A stretch of DNA of 8,176 nucleotides from Alphaproteobacteria bacterium (GTDB lineage Bacteria > Pseudomonadota > Alphaproteobacteria > ATCC43930 > CGMCC-115725), in assembly GCA_005888425.1 (NCBI GenBank), contig VAZF01000405.1:1-8176 (forward strand), in the 5' to 3' direction. Under the pieces are notes generated by a model. That model searched no databases and was not told where the DNA came from. It saw only the letters and a program-made list of their open reading frames with translations. Numbering within the stretch: position 1 is the first letter of the stretch; each line of letters begins with the position of its first letter. This document shows, piece after piece, positions 1-6,895 of the stretch. The translations under genes and the position numbers were made by a program.

Positions 1-956
1 TCGAGCATGATTGTCATGCGATCGCCGACCGCGCGCTTCACCGCCGGCAACACGTCGAGCGAGGCCGGCGCCTGATCGAGCTGCCGCGCGCCGTGGTTTG
101 ACACGATGACCCCGTCACAGCCGATCTCGGCGGCGCGCACCGCGTCACGCGGATCCATGATCCCCTTGACGACCAGGTTGCGCGGGAAGAGGCGGCGGTA
201 GCGTTCGAGATCGCGCCAGGTCTGGGCATGCGCCGGGACCATGGAGCGGTTGAACTTGACCGTCTCCTCCGCGCTGGCGCCGTTGGAGAGATAAGGCAGC
301 CAATTGCCGAGCGCCGGCGTGCCGCCGTGCCGGATGTATTCGAGCACCCAGCCGGGATGCGTCATCGCTTCGGCGAGCAGCGAGGGTTTGAGGCTCAGCG
401 CGGCTTGCAGCCAGTTGCCGCGGATATTGGCAAAGCCGTTGCGCATGTTGCGCTCGCGCTTGGAGTGCACCGGCACATCGACCGTCAGCACCAGCGTGCT
501 GAGCCCGGCATCGGCGGTGCGCTTGATCAGATCATCGGAGATCTTGCCGTCCCGCGCGGCATAGAGCTGGTACCAGGCGTTTTTCGGCGCGACACGCGCG
601 GCGTCCTCGATCGTCTCGTTGCTGGCGCCGGACATGATGTAGGGGATGTTCGCCTCGCGCGCCGCCTCGGCCAGCATCATGTCCGCGCCGCGGCGGAACA
701 GCCCGGCGCTGCCGGTCGGCGAGATGCCGAAGGGGCTGGAAAAGGTCTGCCCGAACATCGTCGCCGCCTGGTCGCGCTTTGAGACATCGACGAGATAGCG
801 CGGCAGGAGATGATGCTTGTGAAAGGCCGCGGTGTTGCGGTCGAGCCCGTGCTCGTCCTCAAGCCCGCCCTCGATAAAGTCGAAGGCGACCTTGGGCAGC
901 CGCCGCTTCGCCATGCGGTGCAGATCTTCGATATTGATGGCGTTTTCCACTCTCAT
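1..956 (-). CDS. FMN-dependent alpha-hydroxy-acid dehydrogenase (lactate/mandelate dehydrogenase family), C-terminus cut by window edge
   Basis: Members of this family oxidise 2-hydroxy acids to 2-oxo acids with FMN in a TIM barrel. The 318 codons present read without interruption. Family landmarks are WYQLY (128-132, Gln130 and Tyr132), LTVD (157-160), the FMN-binding Lys264 in VVKGIMDP, and SNHGARQLD (286-294), which carries the catalytic base His288 and substrate-binding Arg291. A THPGW segment near 199-203 sits in the variable loop and resembles the one in bacterial LldD-type membrane-associated enzymes. The substrate-binding Tyr near the N-terminus (Tyr24 of spinach glycolate oxidase) is Phe27 here, in FDFIEGG. 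About 60-80 C-terminal residues should lie beyond position 1. The ATG at 956 gives a family-like N-terminus; its ribosome site is weak, and a GTG two codons later is an alternative. The gene lies downstream of kynA on the same strand across a 136-base gap, so it may have its own promoter. Mandelate, lactate, glycolate or another 2-hydroxy acid are all possible substrates. Confidence 0.92.
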   Translation of the reverse strand, partial: MRVENAINIEDLHRMAKRRLPKVAFDFIEGGLEDEHGLDRNTAAFHKHHLLPRYLVDVSKRDQAATMFGQTFSSPFGISPTGSAGLFRRGADMMLAEAAREANIPYIMSGASNETIEDAARVAPKNAWYQLYAARDGKISDDLIKRTADAGLSTLVLTVDVPVHSKRERNMRNGFANIRGNWLQAALSLKPSLLAEAMTHPGWVLEYIRHGGTPALGNWLPYLSNGASAEETVKFNRSMVPAHAQTWRDLERYRRLFPRNLVVKGIMDPRDAVRAAEIGCDGVIVSNHGARQLDQAPASLDVLPAVKRAVGDRMTIML

Positions 957-1092
957 CGGGCCGGGTTCTCGCTCAAAAGTGCCACTCTGGCAGGGGTTTC
1001 CGGGCAGAGTTATCGCGTATCTCCCCGCTTCTCGACAATTCGGAATTCTGCCGGGCTGACTTGCACCGGGTCGGTCCGTTGCCCGGGGAGCC
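957..1092 (-). promoter_or_regulatory. 136-base gap upstream of the hydroxy-acid dehydrogenase gene, with a weak promoter-like pair
   Basis: This is the only sizeable gap in the minus-strand catabolic group. Reading the minus strand, TTGTCG (1038-1033) and GATAAC (1014-1009) are 18 bases apart, which is a plausible but poor sigma-70 match about 50 bases before the ATG at 956. I see no convincing terminator hairpin after the kynA stop. The gap would allow separate control of the dehydrogenase, but this is a weak inference from spacing and a degenerate match. Confidence 0.22.
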
Positions 1093-1873
1093 CTAAGGTG
1101 CGGGGCCGGCCTCTTCCAATTCGGTGCGGACGTCCCACAGTTCCGGGAAGAAGACCCGGCCGGCGATCTGCTCCAGATAGCCGACCCCGGCGGTGCCGCC
1201 GGTGCCGCGCTTCTGGCCGATGATGCGCGAGACGACCTTGAGATGGCGGTAGCGCCATAAGGCATAAGCCTCGTCGAGATCGACGAGCTTCTCGGCGAGC
1301 TCGTAGGCGTCCCAATAGGTCCGCGGCGCCTGGTAGACCTGCTTGATCGTTGCGACGATCGCGGGGTGGCGCTGATGCCGCGTCGTCACATCGCGCTCCA
1401 GGACCTCGCGCGGGATCGCGAGGCCGGAGCGGGCGAGAAAGCGCAGATATTCGTCGTAGAGGCTCGGCGCCTCGAACGCGGCCTTGACCTGCGCATAGGC
1501 CTGGGGGTCGTGCTCGAACACCGCCAACATCTGCGGGTCCTTGTTGCCGAGCATGAATTCGATGATGCGGTGCTGAAACGATTGAATGCCGCTGGCCGGC
1601 CCCAGCACATGGCGAAACTGGACATATTCGCTCGGGGTCAGCGTTTCCAGCACGCCCCACTGATTCATCAGCTGGCTTTGGATGGTCGAGACCCGCGCCA
1701 GGATCTTGTAGCAGGGCTGCGCCTCACTGCGTCGCAATGCTGCGATCGCGCCGTGCAGCTCGTGGATCTCCAGCTTGAACCAGAGCTCGGCGGTCTGCGA
1801 GCCGGCCCTGCAGCTCGGTATGCAGCCCCGCCGCCGGGTGTTCAGTACGGCGGTCCTTGACGGAGCCTTTCAT
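1093..1873 (-). pseudogene. kynA: Tryptophan 2,3-dioxygenase gene with out-of-frame internal deletion
   Basis: KynA is the haem enzyme that opens the indole ring of L-tryptophan to N-formylkynurenine, the first step of the kynurenine pathway. The ATG at 1873 encodes 25 residues ending in GLHTELQGRL, which match the usual KynA N-terminus (GIHTDLEGRL in Xanthomonas, from memory). One base later the reading jumps frame to QTAELWFKLEIHEL and continues as good KynA to the TAG at 1093, including QSFQHRIIEF, WRYRH with the expected haem-ligand His, and IIGQKRGTGG. About 33 residues expected between the two blocks are absent; they would carry the FIIQH motif with the active-site Phe51 and His55 of the Xanthomonas enzyme. 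Translation from 1873 stops after 49 codons at a TGA (1726-1724). The remaining frame opens only at a TTG (1737) and would give a 214-residue fragment lacking the N-terminal active-site segment. The product is therefore probably inactive unless the sequence is wrong here. Confidence 0.88.
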
Positions 1874-1875
1874 CA
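1871..1875 (-). promoter_or_regulatory. TGATG stop/start overlap coupling the racemase-family gene to kynA
   Basis: The TGA stop of the upstream racemase-family gene (1875-1873) shares its A with the ATG (1873-1871) that opens the kynA N-terminal frame. No strong Shine-Dalgarno sequence precedes this ATG, so kynA translation was probably coupled to its upstream neighbour. The overlap also supports 1873 as the ancestral kynA start, because the peptide that follows matches KynA. Confidence 0.6.
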
Positions 1876-2970
1876 GGCGCGGTATTTCTCGATCACCGCG
1901 TCGTCGAATTCGAGGCCGAGGCCGGGAGCGGCGGGCATGTCGAGCATGCCGTCCCTCGGCTGCGGCACGGCGCGCCACAGCGGGAAAAGGCGCGGCATGT
2001 ACTCGACCGTGAGGCCGTTCGGCACCGCGCCGACGAGGTGGACGTGGATCTCGGGCACGCCGTGGCTGACGACGGGCACGTTGTACGCCTCGGCCATGCC
2101 CGCGATCTTGAGCCAGGGCGTGATGCCGCCCGAGCGCACCTGGTCGATCATGACGATATCGACCGAGCGCGCCTCCAGCATGTGGCGGAACGGGGTGATG
2201 CCCCAGAGGTATTCGCCGCCCGCGACGGGGGTGGACAGCGCGTCCGCCACGCGCGCCAGCCCGGGGTAATCGTCGGCCGCCGTCACGTCTTCGAGCCAGA
2301 ACAGCCCCACCCCGGCTTGCTCGACCCGGCGGCCGATATCGATCGCCTGCTCGGGGCGCCAGCGCTGGTTGATGTCGCACATCAGATCCATGTCGGGGCC
2401 GACCGCCTCGCGAATGAGGCGCGCCTGCTCGATCTCACGGGCGGGCGAGGTCGCGCCGGGCAGCCCCAATTGCATCTTGGTCTGGCGGTAGCCCTTGTCG
2501 CGCAGGCGGCCCGCGGCGGTCACCGCTTCTTCGAGCTTGAGGCCACGCCGGAGCGCGCCCGACGCATAAGTCGCGATGCGGTCGCGCCCGCCGCCGAGCA
2601 GCTTCCACAACGGTTGGCCGAGCGTCTTCCCCTTGATGTCCCACAGCGCGACATCAATCGCCGACATCGCCATCGTCAAGATGCCGGCGGGGCCGGACGA
2701 GCCGGCCGCATCGCGCAATTTCCGCGCGATCGCCTCGACCCGCAACGGGTCCTCACCGATGACGAGCGCGCCCAGCTCATCGACCGCGTGGCGCAAGGTG
2801 CGGGTCAGCGCGCCGCCGAAATAGGTGACGCCGAGCCCCTCGATACCGTCATTGGTGCGCAGCTTGAGCCAGACGATCGGGTTCTTGGCGTTCGGGTTTT
2901 CCGAGAACCCGGCGAGCGGCTCGTCATTCGGCAACAGCACGATGCCGGTTTCGAGCGAGGCGAGTTTCAT
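1873..2970 (-). CDS. Mandelate racemase/muconate lactonizing enzyme family protein, paralogue A
   Basis: This 365-residue enolase-superfamily protein has the usual length and two domains: a capping domain (about 1-125, specificity loop around DEPLAGFSENPN at 16-27) and a TIM barrel. Such enzymes use Mg2+ to remove the alpha proton of a carboxylate substrate, giving racemisation, dehydration or cycloisomerisation. Metal ligands are Asp199 (CDINQRW), Glu227 (WLEDV) and Glu253 (GGEYLW). The His/Asp dyad is His303 (VVSHG) with Asp276 (MIDQVRSGG), and Glu323 (TVEYMP) matches Glu317 of mandelate racemase. The lysine motif is K165-M-Q167 instead of KxK, so one of the two usual bases is Gln. The ATG at 2970 follows GAGGAG at 6 bases. 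The gene starts 13 bases after paralogue B, overlaps kynA, and its protein is closely similar to B throughout. A dehydratase acting through His is more likely than a two-base racemase; the substrate is unknown. Confidence 0.93.
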   Translation of the reverse strand: MKLASLETGIVLLPNDEPLAGFSENPNAKNPIVWLKLRTNDGIEGLGVTYFGGALTRTLRHAVDELGALVIGEDPLRVEAIARKLRDAAGSSGPAGILTMAMSAIDVALWDIKGKTLGQPLWKLLGGGRDRIATYASGALRRGLKLEEAVTAAGRLRDKGYRQTKMQLGLPGATSPAREIEQARLIREAVGPDMDLMCDINQRWRPEQAIDIGRRVEQAGVGLFWLEDVTAADDYPGLARVADALSTPVAGGEYLWGITPFRHMLEARSVDIVMIDQVRSGGITPWLKIAGMAEAYNVPVVSHGVPEIHVHLVGAVPNGLTVEYMPRLFPLWRAVPQPRDGMLDMPAAPGLGLEFDDAVIEKYRA

Positions 2971-2976
2971 GGCGCG

Positions 2977-2982
2977 CTCCTC
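2977..2982 (-). promoter_or_regulatory. Strong Shine-Dalgarno GAGGAG for paralogue A
   Basis: GAGGAG lies 6 bases before the ATG at 2970 and starts one base after the TAG stop of paralogue B (2986-2984). It fixes the start of paralogue A and shows that both genes are translated from one message. Confidence 0.7.
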
Positions 2983-2983
2983 G

Positions 2984-4084
2984 CTAGGCTCGGTAGCGGT
3001 CGATCGTCTTCAAATCGAATTCGAGCCCGAGGCCCGGCTTGGCTGGCATCGCCAACTCGCCGTTCTGCTGCACCGGCACCTCTTTGAAGAGCGGCACCAG
3101 CCACGGCATGTATTCGACCGTCAGCCCGTTCGGCACGGCGCCGATCAGATGCACATGCACCTCCGGGATCAGATGGCTGACGACCGGCAGGTTGAACGCC
3201 TCGGCCATGCCGGCGACCTTCAGCCATTGCGTGATGCCGCCGACCCGCACGAGATCGATCATCGGGATGTCGACCGAGCGCGCCTCCAGCATGTGGCGGA
3301 ATGGCACGATGCCCCAGACATATTCGCCGCCGGCAACTGGGGTCGACAGCGCGTCGCTGATCCGAGCGAGGCCGGCGAAATCGTCAGCCGTTGTGACATC
3401 CTCGAGCCAGAACAAGCCGACCCCGGCGTCTTCCACGCGCCGCCCGATATCCATCGCCTGCTCCGGCCGCCAGCGCTGGTTGATGTCGCACATCAGCTTG
3501 ATGTCCGGGCCGATCGCCTCGCGGATCTTGACCATGCGCTCGACCTCGATCGCCGGGGTCGTCTCGCCGGGCAGCGCGAGCTGCGTCTTCATCTCGCGCC
3601 AGCCCTTCTCCTTCAAGGTCGCGGCCGCCTTGACGACGCGGTCGAGCGGAAGGCCGCGCATCAGCGCGCCCGAGGCATAGGTCGGGACCCGGTCGCGCGC
3701 ACCGCTGAGCAATTTCCACAAGGGCAGGTTCACCGATTTGGCGCGGATGTCCCACAGCGCGATGTCGAGCGCCGACAGAGCGAGGTGATAGATGCCGCCC
3801 GGCCCGGCCGAGCCGCCGGCGGCGTTCTTCAATTTCTGCTGCACCGCCTCGACCCGCACCGGATCCTCGCCGATGCAGAGCGCGCCCAATTCGTCGATCG
3901 CATGCCGCAAGGTGCGGCTCAACGCGCCGCCGAAATAAGCGACACCGAGACCCGCGATGCCCTGGTCGGTCTCGACCGAGACGGTGACGATCGGGCGCTT
4001 GCCGTTCGGGTTCTCGGCAGCGCCGGCGAGCGGCTCGTCGGCCGGCAGTTCGACAAGCTCGGTGCGGGTCCCGGTAATCTTCAT
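2984..4084 (-). CDS. Mandelate racemase/muconate lactonizing enzyme family protein, paralogue B
   Basis: This 366-residue protein is the first gene of the operon and the tandem paralogue of the next one, with one extra residue around 91-97 (GGSAGPGG). It has the same fold and the same active-site set: Asp200 (CDINQRW), Glu228 (WLEDV), Glu254 (GGEYVW), Asp277 (MIDLVRVGG), His304 (VVSHL) and Glu324 (TVEYMP). Its lysine motif is K166-T-Q168, so it also lacks the second Lys of the usual KxK. The two copies differ mostly in the capping domain, helices and termini, while barrel active-site stretches are nearly identical. The frame stays open upstream to 4258, but I chose ATG 4084 because GAGG stands 6 bases before it, because MKITGTRTELVELP aligns with the start of paralogue A, and because the longer version would run into the next gene. 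The two may act on related or stereoisomeric acids, which is inference only. Confidence 0.93.
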   Translation of the reverse strand: MKITGTRTELVELPADEPLAGAAENPNGKRPIVTVSVETDQGIAGLGVAYFGGALSRTLRHAIDELGALCIGEDPVRVEAVQQKLKNAAGGSAGPGGIYHLALSALDIALWDIRAKSVNLPLWKLLSGARDRVPTYASGALMRGLPLDRVVKAAATLKEKGWREMKTQLALPGETTPAIEVERMVKIREAIGPDIKLMCDINQRWRPEQAMDIGRRVEDAGVGLFWLEDVTTADDFAGLARISDALSTPVAGGEYVWGIVPFRHMLEARSVDIPMIDLVRVGGITQWLKVAGMAEAFNLPVVSHLIPEVHVHLIGAVPNGLTVEYMPWLVPLFKEVPVQQNGELAMPAKPGLGLEFDLKTIDRYRA

Positions 4085-4176
4085 GGCTGACCTCGGAGCG
4101 GGTTGGGGGAGGGAATTGGCGTCAGGCTCCCCGATGTCGCGGCCGGACGCAACAAAAGAGCGCGCGCGGGGCCTGC
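4085..4176 (-). promoter_or_regulatory. Leader of the racemase-family operon, 92 bases
   Basis: This gap separates the membrane-protein gene's stop from the first catabolic gene and should hold the operon's leader, and its promoter if the operon is not read through from upstream. The clear signal is a Shine-Dalgarno GAGG (4094-4091) 6 bases before ATG 4084. I found no convincing -35/-10 pair. A CGCGCGCGCTCTTTTG stretch (minus strand) just after the upstream stop has a T run but no good stem, so a terminator is doubtful. Confidence 0.4.
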
Positions 4177-5654
4177 CTAACGTTGCTCGGGGCAATCGCC
4201 GCCATGCACAAGCGCGAAAATCTGAAAAGTCGGGCGGCGGAACAGCGGCCGCAGGCAATCCTCGCGTGGCAGCTGAAACGGCTCGTGGTTGACGAACACG
4301 ATCGCGTCGTATCCCGCGAGCGCGGCGAGGGTGCGCCGGTGGGCCGCATCGTCGCCCATCATCAGGCCGGCCCAGAGCTCGTATGGATCGGCTGCCGCAG
4401 CCAATTTTTCATAGGGCGGCTTCAATGCGATCGGCTGCTGATCCGGAAAAGCGAAGAGCGTCGGCACAAATGCCTGCCGCCGTGTGACCGCGAGCGTCGG
4501 CAAATGCACTTCCGGATGGACGAGCACCTGAAGCGCGCTCTTCGGGTACGCGACGGCCAGCTTCGTTCCGGCCGGCAACGCATCGATCGCGGACAGATCA
4601 GCCCGGTACGTCCGATCGCCTTCGAGCCAGGCAGCCTCGACCACGGCGAGCCGCGCGAATAAAAGCACGCAAGTGACGCTGCCGATGGCAATCGCCGTTT
4701 TTCGGTTCGGGAAATGCGGCACGGCGGCAGCAACGACCAAAAGGAAGAACCCGACGACGAGCCGGTGATCGATGCCTTTGGCGGAGGCTATCTCCGTCGG
4801 TAACAGCAGATAAGCCAAGAGGATCAGTAGAATTCCCGGCGCCAGCCGCGGCGAAATGTTTAGCCGCCGCCGCCATGCAAGGCCTCCCAGCAGCGCCAGC
4901 AAGAGGCCGTAACAAGCGAAAACGAGAACCGGCGAATAATTGTAAAGGACGCCGAACAGCAGGTACATCTTCGGCCCCGAGCCCGGATAAACAATCTGAC
5001 CTTCGCCGGACGGGTGCCACCAAAACGCAACAATGGCGGCCGGTATCAGAAATTGCGCCGAAAACAGCGCCGCACGGAGGACCAGCACGGACCATCGCCC
5101 CCTTCGCCATTCGGCGAGCGTCGGCTGCGCCTCCATTCCGAAGACGATCGGGCCGTACAAACCAAGCGCGGCAATGTGGCTGAAGAAGCAGAGCAGCGCG
5201 ACAGCCCGAACAGAAAATTGACCGATCCCCAAAGCAGCGTGAGATTGTAGAGAAAAGCGGCGGCCAAAAGCGGCCAAAGCCGCCATGCGCCGCCGACCAC
5301 GCGGTTCAGCGACGCCGTGCCGCCGAGGATCAGGGCGAAGATCATGACGAGGAACAGCTTGCCGGCGATCTCCAGTGGCATTGCTCGCGCGAGCAGCGGC
5401 ACGATGATGTCGCCGGCCAAATTCGGCAGCGGCGCCCACCGGACCTCGTAAAATTCGCTGCCGCCGGCCGCGAGGACCGCGAACCGCGCGAGATGGTTCG
5501 GATAGTCGAAGAGCGGCGGCAATACGGTCGAGAACAGCGGGACGCTGTAGAACGCGAGCAGCACCACGCCGGCCAGCAGCACGCGATGTGGGGATGAGTG
5601 CGGCTTGGACGCCGCCTTCAAGACCGAGAGATTTACCGTCTGCGTTGACACCAT
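4177..5654 (-). pseudogene. Multi-pass membrane protein of unknown function, split by a frame change near 5200
   Basis: I recognise a type of large hydrophobic protein but no named function. The first 151 codons (ATG 5654; GAG nearby upstream) encode a membrane segment at about 25-45, a DYPNH motif (50-54) and further hydrophobic helices ending in VNFLFGL. That frame then turns into a hydrophilic, Ser/Arg-rich tail typical of wrong-frame translation and stops at 5046. Membrane-like coding resumes in another frame at about 5205 (AVALLCFFSHIAALGLYG) and runs 342 codons to the TAG at 4177, giving about six more hydrophobic helices and a roughly 150-residue soluble C-terminal domain. The joined product is near 490 residues. 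In proteins of this kind I would expect some 30 residues between FLFGL and the FFSH helix, so this looks like a deletion of tens of bases rather than one missing base. The gene is divergent from a GT87-like gene, which suggests an envelope or glycan role; this is inference. Confidence 0.72.
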
Positions 5655-5788
5655 CACGGATCTCGAAGCCCAGGCACAGTGGCCGGCCGCCTCAGCTTGG
5701 CAGAATCATGTCGGTTCTGTATTCCTGGCCGGCCCGCCGCCGGCTTCGCTTTCCCCGTCACTTCGCTCTTTTGACCGATCACGGTGCT
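5655..5788. promoter_or_regulatory. Divergent intergenic region between membrane-protein and GT87-like genes
   Basis: These 134 bases must contain the control signals for both divergent genes. On the plus strand TTGGCA (5697-5702) and TATTCC (5720-5725) are 17 bases apart, a reasonable sigma-70-like pair about 60 bases before ATG 5789. If this is used, the in-frame ATG at 5708 lies inside the promoter and cannot be the start. Two near-copies of GGCCGGCC (around 5679 and 5727) flank the pair. On the minus strand I see no convincing promoter. Confidence 0.35.
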
Positions 5789-6895
5789 ATGCGCTCGATA
5801 AAAATACCGAGAGTTGTCCTGCTGCTGGCGGGTGTTGCGGGGCTTTCCGGCTGGACGCTCGCATTATTGGTGCTTTCGGGGAGAATCGGGCTGCTCGGGC
5901 CCGGTACCGACTGGCTGGCTTTTTACGGCGCCGCCCGCGCCTATCTCGACGGTCATCTCGCGCTGATCTTCGATCCCGAAGCTTTCACCGCTCATCTCAA
6001 TTCCGAGTTCGGCTGGTGGCTCGTCGAGCCCCTTGCGTTTCGGCCCTGGGTTTATCCGCCGGGTTTCTTGCTGCTGGTATTGCCGTTCGGCATGCTGCCT
6101 TTGGCTGGCTCCTACGTCCTTTTCCAATTGGCGAGCGGCACAGCGCTGGCTGGAGCGCTGGCATTCAAGGCCGATCGCCCCGATGTTCGCCGGCTGATCA
6201 TCGCCTCTGCATTCCTGTCCTTCGGTGCGGCAGCCAATATAATGCAGGGACAGAACGGGTTCCTGACCGCGGCATTTTTGATCGGCGGCTGGCGCGCGAT
6301 CCGGTCGTCGCCGTGGCTTGGCGGCGCCTTGCTGGGAATGGTGACGGTCAAACCGCAATTCTGGCTGCTCGTGCCGGTGGCGCTCGTCGCCCTGCGGGAA
6401 TGGAAGGCGCTCGCGAGTTGTGTCGGCTCGGCGGTTGTGCTCGCCGCCGCGAGCGCAGCCCTGTTCGGGATAGATGCCTGGCTGCACTGGATCGACTTCG
6501 CGCTGCATCCGGGCGAATGGATCCCCAATGCGCGGATTTTCGGGACCAGCTATTTTTCGTTGATTACCGCGGGGATCGGCCTGTCGGGGAAGCTGGCTGA
6601 TGCTATCCAGATGACGGTCACCGCCGCGTCGGCGGTCGTCGTGTATCTGAGCTGCCGCGCAACGATGCCGCGCGACCAGCAGCTTGCCATTTTGCTAGCG
6701 GCCGCGCTCATCGCGGCGCCGCATTCCAGCTATTACGACACGGTGCTGCTAGCGATCGCCGCAACGTTATGGATCGTCGATGCGGCCGAGCGCGGAAGGC
6801 TCGCCTGCCGGATGCGCGACGCGGGCGTGCGGCCGGAACTCACACGGCCGGTGATGGCGCCGGGCCGCGAAAGGCGCGCTGAGCGATCAGGCTGA
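5789..6895 (+). CDS. GT87/DUF2029-like membrane glycosyltransferase, with odd C-terminus
   Basis: This 368-residue protein resembles GT87 (DUF2029) integral membrane mannosyltransferases, which use polyprenyl-phosphate sugar donors and act on the outer face of the membrane. It has an N-terminal helix (about 8-30), an outward loop with GTDWLAFYGAA (Asp41 at the usual catalytic position), VYPPG (88-92), GQNGFLTAA (154-162) and VKPQ (187-190), with many hydrophobic helices between. After PHSSYYDTVLLAIAATLWIV the sequence changes abruptly from membrane-like to an Arg-rich tail of about 32 residues, and this tail overlaps the end of the convergent gene by 56 bases. Relatives usually have further helices here, so the natural C-terminus is probably lost. 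ATG 5789 is chosen because it directly precedes the first helix and lies downstream of a candidate promoter; ATG 5708 is an alternative. The acceptor is unknown; a cell-surface glycan is plausible. Confidence 0.78.
   Translation: MRSIKIPRVVLLLAGVAGLSGWTLALLVLSGRIGLLGPGTDWLAFYGAARAYLDGHLALIFDPEAFTAHLNSEFGWWLVEPLAFRPWVYPPGFLLLVLPFGMLPLAGSYVLFQLASGTALAGALAFKADRPDVRRLIIASAFLSFGAAANIMQGQNGFLTAAFLIGGWRAIRSSPWLGGALLGMVTVKPQFWLLVPVALVALREWKALASCVGSAVVLAAASAALFGIDAWLHWIDFALHPGEWIPNARIFGTSYFSLITAGIGLSGKLADAIQMTVTAASAVVVYLSCRATMPRDQQLAILLAAALIAAPHSSYYDTVLLAIAATLWIVDAAERGRLACRMRDAGVRPELTRPVMAPGRERRAERSG

Noticed and set aside
228..1860. Plus-strand frames opposite the dehydrogenase and kynA (228-782, 810-1223, 1366-1860)
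   Set aside because: They are antisense to recognised coding sequence, with low-complexity composition and no recognisable protein family.
1724..1873. 49-codon frame from ATG 1873 as a real small protein
   Set aside because: Its first 25 residues match the KynA N-terminus and the rest is frame-shifted KynA DNA, so it is better explained as part of the broken gene.
2038..4090. Long plus-strand open frames opposite the racemase-family genes (2038-3087 and 2825-4090)
   Set aside because: They are antisense to two clear enzyme genes, rich in Arg/His/Asp/Ala, and show no recognisable domain; long antisense frames are expected in GC-rich DNA.
4150..4180. Possible terminator after the membrane-protein gene (GC-rich stretch followed by CTCTTTTG on the minus strand)
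   Set aside because: No stable stem of useful length precedes the T run; the alternating GC stretch alone is not convincing.
4085..4258. Upstream extension of paralogue B to 4258
   Set aside because: It would overlap the membrane-protein gene, adds a Pro/Arg-rich leader absent from paralogue A, and ignores the Shine-Dalgarno before ATG 4084.
5588..5788. Upstream extension of the plus-strand GT87-like gene to 5588
   Set aside because: The extension is antisense to the start of the divergent membrane-protein gene, covers the candidate promoter, and is not membrane-like.
1790..6804. Shared short string GGCTCGC near the kynA junction and near the GT87-like C-terminal change
   Set aside because: A seven-base GC-rich match is likely by chance in 8 kb of this composition, and the second junction is not precisely placed.
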